Below are positions 36,464-47,744 of a stretch of 64,000 nt of DNA, piece after piece. Source of the stretch: Phyllobacterium bourgognense (GTDB lineage: Bacteria > Pseudomonadota > Alphaproteobacteria > Rhizobiales > Rhizobiaceae). The stretch is taken from positions 124,001 through 188,000 of the forward strand of contig NZ_QPJM01000003.1 in the NCBI RefSeq assembly GCF_003337575.1, read 5' to 3'. The position numbers and the translations under genes are program-made. The notes beneath the pieces are model-generated. The model saw nothing but the letters and a program-made list of their open reading frames with translations. It searched no databases and was not told where the DNA came from. The first letter of the stretch is position 1. Every line of letters begins with the position of its first letter.

Positions 36464-37432
36464 TCATATCACGCTGATATGGTTTCGCCCGCCGAGCTTG
36501 GCCTCATAGAGCGCAAGGTCCGCGCGGGCGAAAAGGTCTTGTGCCGTATCGCCCGCCCGTAATGCCGTGATCCCGACCGAACATGTATAAGCAAGGTCCG
36601 GCCAGTTCTGCAAAGGTCGGGCCATTCTGATCCGCTCCAGCACGCGCTCAAGAATGCCGATGCCAGTTTCCAGCGGCGTTTCCGGCAGGATCAGCATGAA
36701 TTCCTCACCGCCGATCCGTCCGAAACAATCGAGCCGCCGCACGAAACTATGCGCGTGCCGGGCGAAATCGAGCAAAACCTGGTCACCGGCCTGATGCCCG
36801 TAATGATCGTTGATCGCTTTGAAATGGTCGATATCGAGTACTGCAACACAGCCTTTGACAGCCGCGTCAAGTGGCAATTCTCGCCTTGTCAGCTCCTCGA
36901 GCCTGGTCATGATGAAGCGCCGGTTACCGACGCCGGTAAGCTCGTCCGTCTGCGAAGCCCGCAATGCGAGATCGCGGTCCTGCCGCAAGCGGCGGTCATC
37001 CGTGCGCAACGGCGTAATATCGCTGGCAATACAAAGCATCCAGCCATTCGCCTGGACTGTCTCTGTCATCCAGAGCCAGCGGCCATCGACCACATCTGTC
37101 TCAAAAGCGCGAAACGGCACCTTTCCCCGGCGCGACTGGGTCGATATCAGCCATTCATCGAAATTTTGGGTTGCGAGGACCGTCCCGAGCCCGGCCTCGA
37201 AATTCCGGCGCATCAGGGCACCCCAGGCGACCTCTTCGCCGGGTGCAAGATGATATGCCGCCCGCCAGCCCTTGTTGGCGTAGCGCAAGACATCATTCTG
37301 GTCGTAGAGAGCGATGAGAACCTGGCTTTCATCCTGCGATAGCAGGAGGTTGTAGAGAATTTCGTCTCTTGGCCCAGTCTCTTCTATGAATTTCTGCTCG
37401 TTTCCATCATGGAAAACTGTCATCTGCACCAT
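36464..37432 (-). CDS. PAS-GGDEF diguanylate cyclase with inhibitory site
   Basis: A 322-residue protein. A PAS-like region (about 35-150, ending ASDITPLRTDD) precedes a GGDEF domain entered by TDELTGVGNRR. The active motif is GGEEF, preceded by RRLD-CFGRI, which gives an RxxD five residues upstream, the c-di-GMP product-inhibition site. It differs in this from the cyclase at 4138-5136. Start at an ATG in a region with several choices. Divergent from the aldolase gene. Confidence 0.88.
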   Translation of the reverse strand: MVQMTVFHDGNEQKFIEETGPRDEILYNLLLSQDESQVLIALYDQNDVLRYANKGWRAAYHLAPGEEVAWGALMRRNFEAGLGTVLATQNFDEWLISTQSRRGKVPFRAFETDVVDGRWLWMTETVQANGWMLCIASDITPLRTDDRRLRQDRDLALRASQTDELTGVGNRRFIMTRLEELTRRELPLDAAVKGCVAVLDIDHFKAINDHYGHQAGDQVLLDFARHAHSFVRRLDCFGRIGGEEFMLILPETPLETGIGILERVLERIRMARPLQNWPDLAYTCSVGITALRAGDTAQDLFARADLALYEAKLGGRNHISVI

Positions 37433-37622
37433 GGTTGCATTGGTGATAGGACTCAGCGTCAACCCGGAGCTTACACGATTTCACCCTGACAATCGATCCC
37501 GTCACGATTCGTTCGGGGGGCCTCGCGGCAAATCCTCAGATTTGAGAATTTCAGCATCGCTCTTGACCAGTCTGCTCTCAGCTTCCCATACTCGCGCAAA
37601 ACATCTGGACGAGGAATCCCCC

Positions 37623-38387
37623 ATGTCGCTCGCATCGCGTCTGAAATCCGGCGAAATCATTTATTCTGGCTGGTCGCACCTGACCGATCCGTTTGCCATG
37701 GAGGCGCTTGCCCGCACGCCGCTTGATGCTGTGCTCTTCGACATGCAGCACGGCCCGCACGATACGGCGAGCGTCGCCGCGCTCACCGGCATCCTGCGCA
37801 GCGCTCAAAAGCATGCGCTGGTACGCATTCCGGTCGGTCGTTTCGACATGGCAAGCCGCGCGCTGGATTTTGGTGTTGAAGGCGTCGTCGCGCCGATGAT
37901 CAACAGCGTCCACGATGCAAAGCTTTTCGCGGCCGCGATGAAATATCCGCCGCTCGGCGAACGCTCCTGGGGCCAGATGCGCGGTCGTCCCGCGAGCTAT
38001 GGCGCCGGCGGCTCCGGCGGATATTTGCGCGAGGTGAATGAGGAGACGCTTGCCTTCGCCATGATCGAGACCCGCGCCGCCTATGAGGCGCTTGATTACA
38101 TTCTTGAGGTGGACGGTATCGATGGCGTGTTTGTCGGCCCGTCGGATTTCTCTATTGCCTGGAGCGACGGGCAGGAGGTGGATGCAGCTTCCGAGGCCAT
38201 CATCGAGCCGCTGACGCGGATTGCCGCCAAGGCCAAGGCGGCGGGCAAGCTCTGCGCGATCTATGCTGCGACTCCAGCGCTGGCAAAACGCTTCGCCGGT
38301 CTCGGCTATACCTATATTCCCCTGAGCGTCGATACGGCCTATCTGACCTTGGGCGTGCAGACGTTCCTCGACGCGATCGAGGGATAG
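37623..38387 (+). CDS. HpcH/HpaI family aldolase
   Basis: A 254-residue class II pyruvate-aldolase-type enzyme. It has DAVLFDMQHGPHD, VRIPVGRFDMASRALDFGVEGVVAPMINS and AMIETRAAYEALD, with acidic metal ligands, and VFVGPSDFSI. These enzymes cleave 2-keto-3-deoxy acids (such as 4-hydroxy-2-oxoheptanedioate). The start MSLASRLKSGE is family-like. It precedes a serine hydrolase by 69 bases on the same strand. Confidence 0.88.
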   Translation: MSLASRLKSGEIIYSGWSHLTDPFAMEALARTPLDAVLFDMQHGPHDTASVAALTGILRSAQKHALVRIPVGRFDMASRALDFGVEGVVAPMINSVHDAKLFAAAMKYPPLGERSWGQMRGRPASYGAGGSGGYLREVNEETLAFAMIETRAAYEALDYILEVDGIDGVFVGPSDFSIAWSDGQEVDAASEAIIEPLTRIAAKAKAAGKLCAIYAATPALAKRFAGLGYTYIPLSVDTAYLTLGVQTFLDAIEG

Positions 38388-38456
38388 TCGAGCTGATCAC
38401 ATGCATGTGACAGCTTGTGTGTTGCTGCCGCTTAACGCTTTCATCAATCTCGGCGA

Positions 38457-39509
38457 ATGAAAAACCTCGTTCCAATCGGCCGTCGTGCATTCCTGATGAC
38501 GTCTCTCGCTGCCGTCGCATGTGCATCGCGCGGGGCCATATCCCAGCCTGCCGCCGCCGGGTTGGACAAGGCTACAATCGATACCATCATGGAGGCGGCA
38601 AACGGCTTCCCGTCCCTCCATACGCTGATCATCTCGCGGCATGGCGATCTTGAGCTCGAACACGTCTTCCGTGGGCCTGCCGCCGACCGCCCGGTCAATG
38701 TGAAATCCGTTTCCAAGACCATTATCGCCACGCTTGTCGGGATTGCTATCGATCGCCGCGTGTTCGAGGGGCTGGATCAACCCATTGCGCCAATGCTCGC
38801 GGACAAGCTGCCGCGCGACGCCGACCCGAGATTGCAGGCCGTGACAATTGGCAATCTGTTGTCGATGCAATCGGGTCTCGATCGCACCTCGGGGCCAAAT
38901 TATGGCCGCTGGGTCGGAAGCAATGATTGGGTCCGCTATGCCCTGTCGCGCGAGTTCGTCGATGAGCCCGGCGGCGGCATGCTCTACTCTACCGGCAACT
39001 CTCACCTTCTTTCAGCGCTGTTGACGCGCAAGACCGGACGTTCAACTTTGGCGAACGCCCGGGAGTGGCTGGGCAAACCGCTTGAAATCAATATCCCGCC
39101 TTGGCCGCGCGATCCGCAAGGCATCTATTTTGGCGGCAACGACATGCTGCTTTCGCCCCGTGCCATGCGTGCATTCGGCGAAATGTTTTTGGCATCCGGC
39201 GCCAGCGGTGGCAGGCAGATCGTACCGAAGGCATGGGTCGAGGAATCGTGGAAGCCGAGAACAAGTTCACCGTTTACGGGCGACGCCTACGGGCTTGGCT
39301 GGTTTGTGTCCAGCGCCGCCAGTGGCAAGCCGGTCTACTACGCGTGGGGCTATGGCGGCCAGATGATCTATGTGGTGCCGCACGTCTCGCTTGTGGTTGT
39401 GATGACATCCGACCCCGCGACGCCCTCCCGACGTTCGGGTTATGTGCGGCAGCTGCACGACGTGGTGCGCGAGCGTATCGTGCCTGCTGCCGAAGCGCTC
39501 GACAGCTAG
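38457..39509 (+). CDS. Serine hydrolase (class C beta-lactamase fold)
   Basis: A 350-residue exported protein; the N-terminus has GRRAFLMTSLAAVA, a Tat-like signal. The catalytic SxxK is in VKSVSKTIIATL, the second motif is in MLYSTGNSHLL (YST in the place of YAN), and the C-terminal AWGYGGQMIYVVP replaces the usual KTG/HxG. The family includes beta-lactamases, DD-peptidases and esterases. It follows the HpaI-type aldolase on the same strand. Confidence 0.85.
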   Translation: MKNLVPIGRRAFLMTSLAAVACASRGAISQPAAAGLDKATIDTIMEAANGFPSLHTLIISRHGDLELEHVFRGPAADRPVNVKSVSKTIIATLVGIAIDRRVFEGLDQPIAPMLADKLPRDADPRLQAVTIGNLLSMQSGLDRTSGPNYGRWVGSNDWVRYALSREFVDEPGGGMLYSTGNSHLLSALLTRKTGRSTLANAREWLGKPLEINIPPWPRDPQGIYFGGNDMLLSPRAMRAFGEMFLASGASGGRQIVPKAWVEESWKPRTSSPFTGDAYGLGWFVSSAASGKPVYYAWGYGGQMIYVVPHVSLVVVMTSDPATPSRRSGYVRQLHDVVRERIVPAAEALDS

Positions 39510-39514
39510 TAGTT

Positions 39515-40435
39515 TCAACCTGCCGTGATTGCCGCTCTCCGGCGTGTCGGCAGCGTCATGGCTGCGACGCCAGCAATGACGCAGACAAGGCCAATCCAGG
39601 CGGTCGGATTGAGGCTTTCGCCAAGGAAAAGCACGCCGATGCCGACGCCTATGGGTACGCGCAGATAGGCTTGCGATGTGGTGCTGACAGAACCCAGCGT
39701 GTGGATCAAGCGGAAATAGATCACGAAGGCGAGGGCGGTCGAAAAAATCGACAGGCCAAGCAGTGCTAGGATCGAGTGCGTCGACGGGACGATAGTCCAG
39801 GGCTGGTCGACGACGAGGCTGACCGGAATGAGCAGTACCGCGCCGCAAAGGAGCGAGCCCGCAGCGGGCATCATCGGATCGAGTCCCTTGAAGCCTCGCC
39901 CGAAGATCGCCGCCGCCGCATAGGAGATCGTCGCTGCCACAATCGCCAGTTGCGCAAGCACCTCCTTGCCGACGCCATGGAATGCTTCAAGACCGATGAT
40001 GAGGCTGATGCCGATGACGCCGGCGACGACGCCGAAAAGCTTGCGGGCCGTTACGGCTTCATGACGCGTGATCAGGACGGTCAAAAGGAAGGCGAAGATC
40101 GGCGTCGTCGAGTTGAGGATTGTTGCAAGTCCGGCATTCACCGTCAGCTCCGCCCAGGCGATGAGCGTGAACGGAACGACGCTGTTGATGCAGGCCTGAA
40201 TCAGAAAGCGCTTCCAGATGGCGGGGCCGCGTGGCAGCGATAATCCGCGCAGCTTTATGATCGCCAGAAGCAACCCGCCGGCAATGAGTGTCCGTGCCGC
40301 GATGAAGGTGACCGGCGGAATGGTTTCGACGCCGATCTTGATGAAGGTATAGGACGCTCCCCACAGCGTCGCGAGAACGGCGAGAAGGGCGATTTCTTTT
40401 GCAAGCGACGGAGCAGGGAGCGTCGATGTGGTCAT
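39515..40435 (-). CDS. EamA/DMT family transporter
   Basis: A 306-residue inner-membrane protein with ten predicted helices in two EamA repeats (LAVLATLWGASYTFIKIGVETIPPV, and the second repeat from LAIVAATISYAAAAIFGRGF). The family exports or imports metabolites such as amino acids. The ATG at 40435 is clear. It converges on the serine hydrolase with five bases between the genes. Confidence 0.88.
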   Translation of the reverse strand: MTTSTLPAPSLAKEIALLAVLATLWGASYTFIKIGVETIPPVTFIAARTLIAGGLLLAIIKLRGLSLPRGPAIWKRFLIQACINSVVPFTLIAWAELTVNAGLATILNSTTPIFAFLLTVLITRHEAVTARKLFGVVAGVIGISLIIGLEAFHGVGKEVLAQLAIVAATISYAAAAIFGRGFKGLDPMMPAAGSLLCGAVLLIPVSLVVDQPWTIVPSTHSILALLGLSIFSTALAFVIYFRLIHTLGSVSTTSQAYLRVPIGVGIGVLFLGESLNPTAWIGLVCVIAGVAAMTLPTRRRAAITAG

Positions 40436-40779
40436 GATGGTTTACTCAATTTTGGCCGCGTGAATATTGTGCGTGGTTCGACAAGCTCACCATGAGGGAG
40501 TGAGTGAGTTGCAAGAGCCGAGAACAGCAACCTTAACGATTATCACTGCAATCAACCCTTCTCCCTCAAGGTGAGCTTCTTCATCGTGAGCTTACCGAAC
40601 GACGAACCACGCACATGATCAATGCAAGAAATCGGTGGCTCGATGCTTCGATCGCGACCGAACCATAAGTTTCGAGCAAACCTGTTTTGGTCCGGGATAG
40701 AAATCAAACAAGAGTTTGCGAATCCTGCGCACGAATGATCGATTCCTATGCAAGAATCATCGAATCCACTGCAAGAATT
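40436..40779. other. Gap holding a palindromic element
   Basis: A 344-base gap, mostly filled by the element at 40469-40614. The remaining ~165 bases next to rnd show no gene. Confidence 0.55.
40469..40614. repeat. ~146-bp palindromic intergenic element
   Basis: GTGCGTGGTTCG (40469-) is inverted at CGAACCACGCAC (ending 40614), and AGCTCACCATGAGGGAG is partly inverted as CTCCCTCAAGGTGAGCTT. Such GGTTCG-AGCTCAC palindromes resemble repeats seen in Rhizobiales. Only one copy was recognised here. Confidence 0.65.
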
Positions 40780-41979
40780 TCAATCGGCGGTAGAAATTTG
40801 GTTGTTTGCGGTTGCGGTTTTGCCGTCTGGCCACTCCACGGCGCGTATCTTCTTGTTCTCGAATTTGAGGCAGAGTTCGCCATTGATGAGCTGCAGCGCC
40901 TTCTCGCCAAACACCTCACGCCGCCATCCCTGCAGCGCCGGAATGTCATCCGCATCGCCTTCTGCCGCGATCCTGTCGATCTCGTCGGTGGTCGCGACCA
41001 CCTTTGCAGCAACGCCGTGCTCCTCGGTAACGAGCCGCAACAGCACCTTCAAAAGCTCGGCCGCAGCACCTGCGCCTTCTGGCGACTGCACGGATTTCGG
41101 CAGGCGCGGCATGTCTTCCTTCGGCAGATCAAGCGCAAGATTGACGGCATTGAGCAGGCCCGTTGCCATGCTGGAGCGCTCCCAACCCTTTGGAATCGTT
41201 CGCAAACGCGACATCGCTTCCGCATCGCGCGGCTGCTGCTGGGCGATTTCGTAGATGGCGTCATCCTTGATGACCCGGCCGCGCGGCACATTGCGTTCGC
41301 GCGCTTCCCGCTCGCGCCAGGCGGCAACACTGCGCAGGACCGCGAGCTCCACCGGCTTGCGCAGGCGCATCTTCAGCCGCTTCCAGGCATCGTCCGGATG
41401 CATGTCGTAGGTCTCGCGCGCCGTGAGGATCTTCATCTCGTCGAGAACCCACTCGGTGCGGCCTTCTGCTTCGAGACTGCTCTTCAGATGCAGGTAAATG
41501 TCGCGCAGATGGGTAACATCGGCGAGCGCGTAGTCCAGCTGCTTTTCCGAGAGCGGACGCCGCCGCCAGTCGGTGAATCGTGACGATTTATCGATCTGCG
41601 CCCCAACGATCCGTTGCACCAACTGGTCGTAAGCGATTGCATCGCCGAAGCCACAGACCATCGCCGCGACCTGTGTGTCGAACACCGGATGCGGGATCAG
41701 ATTGCCGAGATGAAAGATGATTTCGATGTCCTGGCGCGCGGCATGGAACACCTTGACGATCTTTTCGTTAGCCATCAGCTTGAAAAACGCAGCAAGATCA
41801 AGGCCCGGCGCCAAAGCATCCACGATCGCCGTGTGGTCAGGCGAGGCGAGCTGTATGACGCAAAGCTCCGGCCAGAACGTGGTCTCCCGGATAAATTCCG
41901 TATCGACTGTCACGAAATCGGATTGGGTGAGGGCGGCAACAGCCTGTTCAAGCTGATCAGTGGTTGTAATCATGGTCAT
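40780..41979 (-). CDS. rnd: Ribonuclease D
   Basis: A 399-residue 3'-5' exonuclease. DEDDy motifs: FVTVDTEFIRE (Exo I), IVKVFHAARQDIEIIFH (Exo II) and LDYALADVTHLRDIY (Exo III with Tyr). An HRDC-like helical domain follows (VLRSVAAWREREARERNVPRGRVIKD). It trims tRNA 3' ends. The ATG at 41979 begins MTMITTTDQL; an upstream frame to 42123 is not protein-like. Divergent from aspS. Confidence 0.93.
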   Translation of the reverse strand: MTMITTTDQLEQAVAALTQSDFVTVDTEFIRETTFWPELCVIQLASPDHTAIVDALAPGLDLAAFFKLMANEKIVKVFHAARQDIEIIFHLGNLIPHPVFDTQVAAMVCGFGDAIAYDQLVQRIVGAQIDKSSRFTDWRRRPLSEKQLDYALADVTHLRDIYLHLKSSLEAEGRTEWVLDEMKILTARETYDMHPDDAWKRLKMRLRKPVELAVLRSVAAWREREARERNVPRGRVIKDDAIYEIAQQQPRDAEAMSRLRTIPKGWERSSMATGLLNAVNLALDLPKEDMPRLPKSVQSPEGAGAAAELLKVLLRLVTEEHGVAAKVVATTDEIDRIAAEGDADDIPALQGWRREVFGEKALQLINGELCLKFENKKIRAVEWPDGKTATANNQISTAD

Positions 41980-42128
41980 GAAATTTCTATAGCGAATGGA
42001 TATGCGTTTGTCTCCGTCCCAATCCTGATCTTGACAAATCACCCTCAAAATGCGCTTGTCCGCGCAAATTCCTGGACCGCTTGCGGGGCTTTCCACGCAT
42101 GTCCATCCCACTATCAGAGGCACTTATC

Positions 42129-43919
42129 ATGCACCGTTACCGCAGCCATACCTGCGCCGCCTTGCGTAAATCGGACGTTGGTTCAACTGTTCGTCTTTCC
42201 GGCTGGGTTCATCGCGTCCGCGACCATGGCGGCATTCTCTTCATCGATATCCGCGATCATTATGGCTTGACGCAGATCGTCGCCAACCCGGATTCGCCGG
42301 CCTTCAAACTGGCAGAAACCGTGCGTGGTGAATGGGTTATCCGTGTTGACGGCGAGGTCAAGGCGCGCACGGACGACACGATCAACCCCAATATGCCGAC
42401 TGGCGAGATCGAGGTTTTTGCCCGCGAAATAGAGGTGCTGTCCGCCGCAAAGGAACTGCCTTTGCCGGTATTCGGCGAGCTCGACTATCCGGAAGATATT
42501 CGCCTGAAGTATCGCTTCCTCGATCTGCGTCGCGATAGCTTGCACAAGAACATCATGTCGCGCACGAAGATCATCGCTGCGATGCGCCGCCGTATGACCG
42601 ATGTGGGTTTCACCGAATTTTCGACGCCGATCCTTACCGCGTCGTCCCCGGAAGGCGCGCGCGACTTCCTCGTGCCGAGCCGAATCCATCCCGGCAAGTT
42701 CTACGCACTGCCGCAGGCGCCGCAGCAGTACAAGCAGCTGATCATGATGTCCGGTTTCGACCGCTACTTCCAGATCGCGCCGTGTTTTCGCGACGAAGAT
42801 CCGCGAGCCGATCGTCTTCCGGGTGAATTCTACCAGCTCGATATCGAGATGAGCTTCGTCGAGCAGAATGACGTGCTTTCGACCATGGAGCCCGTATTGC
42901 GCGGCGTTTTCGAGGAATTTGCCGACGGCAAGCCCGTTACGCAAGAATTCCCGCGGATCACCTATGACGACGCCATGCGTAAATATGGTTCGGACAAGCC
43001 TGACTTACGCAACCCGATTGAAATGCAGGCGGTGACCGAGCATTTCGCCGGTTCCGGCTTCAAGGTTTTCGCCAACATGATCGCCAACGATCCGAAGGTC
43101 GAGGTCTGGGCTATTCCGGCCAAAACCGGTGGTTCGCGCGCTTTCTGCGACCGCATGAATTCCTGGGCGCAAAGCGAGGGCCAGCCGGGCCTCGGCTATA
43201 TCTTCTGGCGCAAGGAAGGCGAAAACCTTGAAGGGGCAGGGCCTCTTGCCAAGAATATCGGCCCGGAACGCACCGAAGCGCTGCGCATGCAGCTGGGTCT
43301 TGGCGATGGCGATGCGGCCTTCTTCGTTGCTGGCGATCCCAAGAAGTTTGTGTCCTTTGCAGGCGCCGCTCGCACACGCGCCGGCGAAGAACTGAACCTC
43401 GTCGACCGCGACCAGTTCAAGCTGTGCTGGATTATCGACTTCCCGTTCTTCGAATGGCTCGACGAGGAGAAGAAGATCGATTTCGCCCACAATCCGTTCT
43501 CCATGCCGCAGGGCGGAATCGATGCGCTGGAAAACCAGGACCCGCTGACGATCAAGGCGTTTCAGTACGACATGGTCTGCAACGGTTTCGAGATCGCCTC
43601 GGGCGGCATCCGTAATCATCTGCCGGAAACCATGGTCAAGGCCTTTGAGGCTGTCGGTCATTCGCGAGAGGCGGTTGAGGAACATTTTGGCGCCCTCTAC
43701 CGCGCCTTCCAGTACGGCGCGCCTCCGCATGGCGGCATGGCGGCTGGCATCGATCGTATCGTTATGCTGCTCGTCGGCGCAAAGAACCTGCGCGAGATCA
43801 CGATGTTCCCAATGAACCAGCAGGCAAATGATCTCCTGATGAATGCCCCGTCGGAGGTATCGCAAGCCCAGCTACGCGATCTGAACATTCGGCTCAACCC
43901 GGTGAAGAAAGAGCTTTAA
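42129..43919 (+). CDS. aspS: Aspartyl-tRNA synthetase
   Basis: A 596-residue class IIb synthetase. The N-terminal OB-fold anticodon domain reads [22 protein letters not shown]. Class II motifs 2 and 3 are [18 protein letters not shown] and [16 protein letters not shown], and the bacterial GAD insert is present between them. Length fits the bacterial type. The ATG at 42129 has AGAGG upstream. A bidirectional terminator follows. Confidence 0.96.
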   Translation: MHRYRSHTCAALRKSDVGSTVRLSGWVHRVRDHGGILFIDIRDHYGLTQIVANPDSPAFKLAETVRGEWVIRVDGEVKARTDDTINPNMPTGEIEVFAREIEVLSAAKELPLPVFGELDYPEDIRLKYRFLDLRRDSLHKNIMSRTKIIAAMRRRMTDVGFTEFSTPILTASSPEGARDFLVPSRIHPGKFYALPQAPQQYKQLIMMSGFDRYFQIAPCFRDEDPRADRLPGEFYQLDIEMSFVEQNDVLSTMEPVLRGVFEEFADGKPVTQEFPRITYDDAMRKYGSDKPDLRNPIEMQAVTEHFAGSGFKVFANMIANDPKVEVWAIPAKTGGSRAFCDRMNSWAQSEGQPGLGYIFWRKEGENLEGAGPLAKNIGPERTEALRMQLGLGDGDAAFFVAGDPKKFVSFAGAARTRAGEELNLVDRDQFKLCWIIDFPFFEWLDEEKKIDFAHNPFSMPQGGIDALENQDPLTIKAFQYDMVCNGFEIASGGIRNHLPETMVKAFEAVGHSREAVEEHFGALYRAFQYGAPPHGGMAAGIDRIVMLLVGAKNLREITMFPMNQQANDLLMNAPSEVSQAQLRDLNIRLNPVKKEL

Positions 43920-43950
43920 AAACCTCTTCTAACTGACTCCAATAAAACAA

Positions 43951-43978
43951 AAAGCCCGGCATTGCTGCCGGGCTTTTT
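43951..43978. terminator. Bidirectional terminator between aspS and the next gene
   Basis: AAAGCCCGGCA (43951-43961) and TGCCGGGCTTT (43966-43976) pair around TTGC, with A-run upstream and T-run downstream, so it can serve both convergent genes. Confidence 0.9.
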
Positions 43979-43994
43979 CATTGATTGGTTTCGA

Positions 43995-45194
43995 TTACTG
44001 GTTTGCGTTGACCGTGACGCCGAGGGTTTTGATCAGCGATTTCGGATCGGCCATGCCGCCGGCAGCGATAACCGCAAAGGGTACCGGTTTTGCCGGAGCG
44101 GCCTTGACCTCGATGTTTTTCGGGTCATCGAGATAGGCATTGACGGCAGTCGCAAGCGCTTGGGCGAACTCGGCATTACCAAGCTGCGCCGCTGCCATTG
44201 GAAGTATCATCTTGGCCTGACCTATGAGATCGCTGCGCTTGGCGTTTTGCTGTTTGGCGACATAATCCAGCGCCTTGTTGGTGAGCGACGCATCATCGAA
44301 ACGGATGGACGCACCGGTAAAGCTCAGCTGCTGCATCAGCCCGAGCATAGCCATGCTTTTGGCGTTGTCATCCTTGCCGTCCATGTTCTTGGTGGCTTCC
44401 TGCATTCCCTTGATGAAGTCGAGGGTATAGCCAGAGATGTCGATCTTGATGCCAAGCGTACCAGCATCGTCCGCGACAAAGTCCATTTTTTCCATATTCA
44501 GCCGCCCATCGGACATATTCCATGTCCCCGCGGCATCGATCTTTCCAGAAATGGTCTCGTATCCAAGCGCTTTTAGCGCGTCTTTGGCCTTTGGGTCCTG
44601 GATATCAGAGAGATCCGCCTTGAAGCTAGCGACGTTGCTCGTAAACGTAACCGGCGACGTCTCGGTAATCGGAGAGATCGTTGAGGTCAAACCGTCGGCA
44701 ACGAAAACATCCTTACCCTTGGCGCTGACGGCAATGTGCTTTACCTCAGCTTTTTCGTACTGAAAAATCTTGGCCAATGGCTCCGTCGCGCCTTCGGGTG
44801 GAAGCGTGATGCCCTGTAGGTTGATTCCCTGAACGCTTATTTTGCTGTCTGGCTCGGCTGGCGGAGTGTAATTGATGTCCGGCATAGCCAACGTACCGAT
44901 CTTGAATCCGCCTCCCGACACGTCCGCGACGTCGCTAAGCGTAATATCGCCGACTTTGAAGGTCTCTTTCATGCCTGCGGTCGACAGTTTCGTGTCCTGA
45001 AGAATGACTGTCGAGTCGTGCGTTTCCACATGGCTGTACTCCATCGTACCGCCCTGTTCGCCATAGAGAGCCTTCAAGCGGGCGGCAACCGCATCGCCAT
45101 CGACCGCATAGGCCGAACCCGCAAATAAAACGGAGAGAGCAGAGGCTGCTGCAAGAACGCGCAAACCCGATTTCACAGGATGGATTGGAGGCAT
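43995..45194 (-). CDS. Large exported protein, unknown (399 aa)
   Basis: A 399-residue protein with a signal peptide (VLAAASALSVLFAGSAYA). The mature part is rich in beta segments (VILQDTKLSTAG, ITLSDVADVSGGGFKIG, DAAGTWNMSDGRL) and two helical stretches near residue 270-330. The pattern of repeated short amphipathic strands resembles AsmA- or DUF945-type envelope proteins. No enzyme motif is visible. The ATG at 45194 follows AGGGA. Convergent with aspS; function in the envelope is a guess. Confidence 0.7.
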   Translation of the reverse strand: MPPIHPVKSGLRVLAAASALSVLFAGSAYAVDGDAVAARLKALYGEQGGTMEYSHVETHDSTVILQDTKLSTAGMKETFKVGDITLSDVADVSGGGFKIGTLAMPDINYTPPAEPDSKISVQGINLQGITLPPEGATEPLAKIFQYEKAEVKHIAVSAKGKDVFVADGLTSTISPITETSPVTFTSNVASFKADLSDIQDPKAKDALKALGYETISGKIDAAGTWNMSDGRLNMEKMDFVADDAGTLGIKIDISGYTLDFIKGMQEATKNMDGKDDNAKSMAMLGLMQQLSFTGASIRFDDASLTNKALDYVAKQQNAKRSDLIGQAKMILPMAAAQLGNAEFAQALATAVNAYLDDPKNIEVKAAPAKPVPFAVIAAGGMADPKSLIKTLGVTVNANQ

Positions 45195-45388
45195 GTTTTG
45201 ATCCCTGTTGTTTTCAACCACAACGCATCAGGAGCGGTAAGACTGTGATGCAATTTGGGCGCTACAAAGTCAGATTTGAGGTGTGGACGCAAGCTCTCTG
45301 CAATTGAACGTTGCAATGATCGCCACCAGCCTGTGATATTGGCGAATCATTGCTTGCCCGCGATTCAGTGAGTTGATAGTCCATTGCC

Positions 45389-47668
45389 ATGGGAAAAAGC
45401 CTGATTCCGCCAGATAATGGCGATGATAATGTGGAACCGGTCGATCTGAAGGCGGCGCTGGAAGAGCGCTATCTTGCCTATGCACTATCGACGATCATGC
45501 ACCGCGCCTTGCCGGACGTGCGTGACGGGTTGAAGCCGGTTCATCGCCGCATCATGCATGCCATGCGCCTCTTGCGGCTTTCACCCGATCAATCCTATGC
45601 AAAATGCGCGCGTATTGTCGGCGAGGTCATGGGTAAATTCCACCCGCATGGCGACCAGTCGATCTATGATGCGCTCGTGCGGCTGTCGCAGGATTTTGCC
45701 GTCCGTTATCCCGTCGTCGACGGGCAGGGCAATTTCGGCAATATCGATGGCGATAATCCAGCGGCGATGCGTTACACCGAAGCGCGGATGACTGATGTCG
45801 CCATGCTGCTGCTCGAAGGCATTACCGAGGACGCAGTTGATTTCCGCCCGACTTACAATGAGGAAGACGAGGAACCGATCGTCCTTCCTGGCGCGTTTCC
45901 CAATCTGCTTGCCAATGGCTCCTCAGGCATTGCGGTTGGCATGGCCACTTCGATCCCGCCGCACAATGTGTCGGAACTCTGTGCGGCAGCGCTGCACCTG
46001 ATCAAGCATCCGGATGCGACGGTCGAAGAGCTGATGTCGCAGACCGAAGATGAGGACCCGCTAAAGACCAAGGTTCGCGGTCCGGATTTCCCGACCGGCG
46101 GCATCATGGTCGAGACACCGGAGGCCATTCTCGACGCCTACAAAACTGGACGTGGCGGTTTTCGGCTGCGTGCACGCTGGCAGGTCGAAGATCAGGGGCG
46201 TGGCACCTGGAATATCGTCGTCACCGAAATTCCGTATCAGGTGCAGAAATCAAGGCTGATCGAGAAGATCGCCGAACTGTTGATCGCCAAGAAACTGCCT
46301 TTGCTGGATGACGTACGTGATGAGTCCACGGAAGACGTGCGGCTCGTGCTGGAACCCAAGAGCCGCAGCGTCAATCCTGAAATTCTCATGGAATCCCTGT
46401 TCAAGCTTACGGAGCTTGAAACGCGCTTTCCGTTGAACATGAATGTGCTTTCGAACGGCAAGGTACCGAACGTCCTCTCGCTCCGCGATGTGCTGAAGCA
46501 ATGGCTGGAACACCGGAAGGACGTCCTCATAAGGCGTTCCCGCCATCGTCTTGGCGAGATTGAGCGCCGGCTGGAAATCCTTGGCGGCATGCTGATCGCC
46601 TACCTCAATATCGATGAGGTCATTCGCATCATCCGCGAGGAAGATGAGCCGAAGCAGGAAATGATCCGCCGCTTCGAACTCACCGACAACCAGGCTGAAG
46701 CCATCCTCAACATGCGTTTGCGTTCGTTGCGCAAGCTTGAGGAATTCGAGATTCGCAAGGAATTCGACGGCCTGACAGGCGAGAAAAAGCAGATCGAGGA
46801 ACTGCTGGGATCCGACGCCAAGCAATGGCAGACGATTTCCTGGCAGATCGCCGAGATGCAGAAAAAGTACGGCGCCGATACGCCCCTCGGCAAACGCCGC
46901 ACCACCTTCGCCGATGCACCCCAGCATGATCTGACCGACATGCACCACGCCATGATCGAGAAGGAGCCGGTAACGGTCGTCGTTTCCGAAAAAGGCTGGT
47001 TGCGGGCCATGAAGGGCCATCTGGCAGACTTCTCGACGCTGGCCTTCAAGGAGGGCGACAAGCTCAAGCTGGCCTTCCACGCCGAGACCACCGACCGTAT
47101 CCTCGTCCTGACGACCGGCGGCAAGTTCTATACGATCGGCGCGAACAGCCTGCCAGGCGGGCGGGGTCATGGTGAGCCGATCCGGATCATCGTCGACATG
47201 GAAAACGACCAGGATATCGTGACGGCCTTCGTGCACAATCCGGAGCGCAAGCTGCTTCTGTCGTCACATGTCGGTAATGGCTTCCTTGTGCCCGAGGCCG
47301 AGGTGATCGCCAATACGCGCAAGGGCAAGCAGGTGATGAACGTCAAGGCGCCCGATGAAGCACGTCATTGCATCCCGATCAGCGGCGATAGCGTTGCGAT
47401 CGTCGGCGAAAACCGCAAGATGCTGGTGTTTCCCATTACCGATATTCCGGAACTAGCACGCGGCAAGGGTGTTCGTCTGCAACGCTATAAGGATGGCGGT
47501 GTTGCGGACATTCGTGTGTTCGTAATGGAGCAGGGCCTTACATGGCAGGACGCTTCTGGCCGCAGCTTCACGCGCGGCAAATTGGAACTGCTGGAGTGGG
47601 TCGGGCCGCGCGCGACTGCCGGGCGCATGGTGCCAAAAGGTTTCCCGCGCTCCGGCAAGTTTTCCTGA
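45389..47668 (+). CDS. parC: DNA topoisomerase IV subunit A
   Basis: A 759-residue type IIA topoisomerase subunit. The catalytic Tyr129 is in [14 protein letters not shown], after the [15 protein letters not shown] segment. The tower and coiled-coil parts follow, then a shorter C-terminal beta-pinwheel ([51 protein letters not shown]). It decatenates daughter chromosomes with ParE, not encoded here. Start ATG with no competing site. Confidence 0.95.
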   Translation: MGKSLIPPDNGDDNVEPVDLKAALEERYLAYALSTIMHRALPDVRDGLKPVHRRIMHAMRLLRLSPDQSYAKCARIVGEVMGKFHPHGDQSIYDALVRLSQDFAVRYPVVDGQGNFGNIDGDNPAAMRYTEARMTDVAMLLLEGITEDAVDFRPTYNEEDEEPIVLPGAFPNLLANGSSGIAVGMATSIPPHNVSELCAAALHLIKHPDATVEELMSQTEDEDPLKTKVRGPDFPTGGIMVETPEAILDAYKTGRGGFRLRARWQVEDQGRGTWNIVVTEIPYQVQKSRLIEKIAELLIAKKLPLLDDVRDESTEDVRLVLEPKSRSVNPEILMESLFKLTELETRFPLNMNVLSNGKVPNVLSLRDVLKQWLEHRKDVLIRRSRHRLGEIERRLEILGGMLIAYLNIDEVIRIIREEDEPKQEMIRRFELTDNQAEAILNMRLRSLRKLEEFEIRKEFDGLTGEKKQIEELLGSDAKQWQTISWQIAEMQKKYGADTPLGKRRTTFADAPQHDLTDMHHAMIEKEPVTVVVSEKGWLRAMKGHLADFSTLAFKEGDKLKLAFHAETTDRILVLTTGGKFYTIGANSLPGGRGHGEPIRIIVDMENDQDIVTAFVHNPERKLLLSSHVGNGFLVPEAEVIANTRKGKQVMNVKAPDEARHCIPISGDSVAIVGENRKMLVFPITDIPELARGKGVRLQRYKDGGVADIRVFVMEQGLTWQDASGRSFTRGKLELLEWVGPRATAGRMVPKGFPRSGKFS

Positions 47669-47744
47669 AGCTTTGGTCTGCTACTTAAGTTCTCTATCGT
47701 GACTGATCCGGGTTGTCTATTGTCGCGCGACATGAGACAATTCG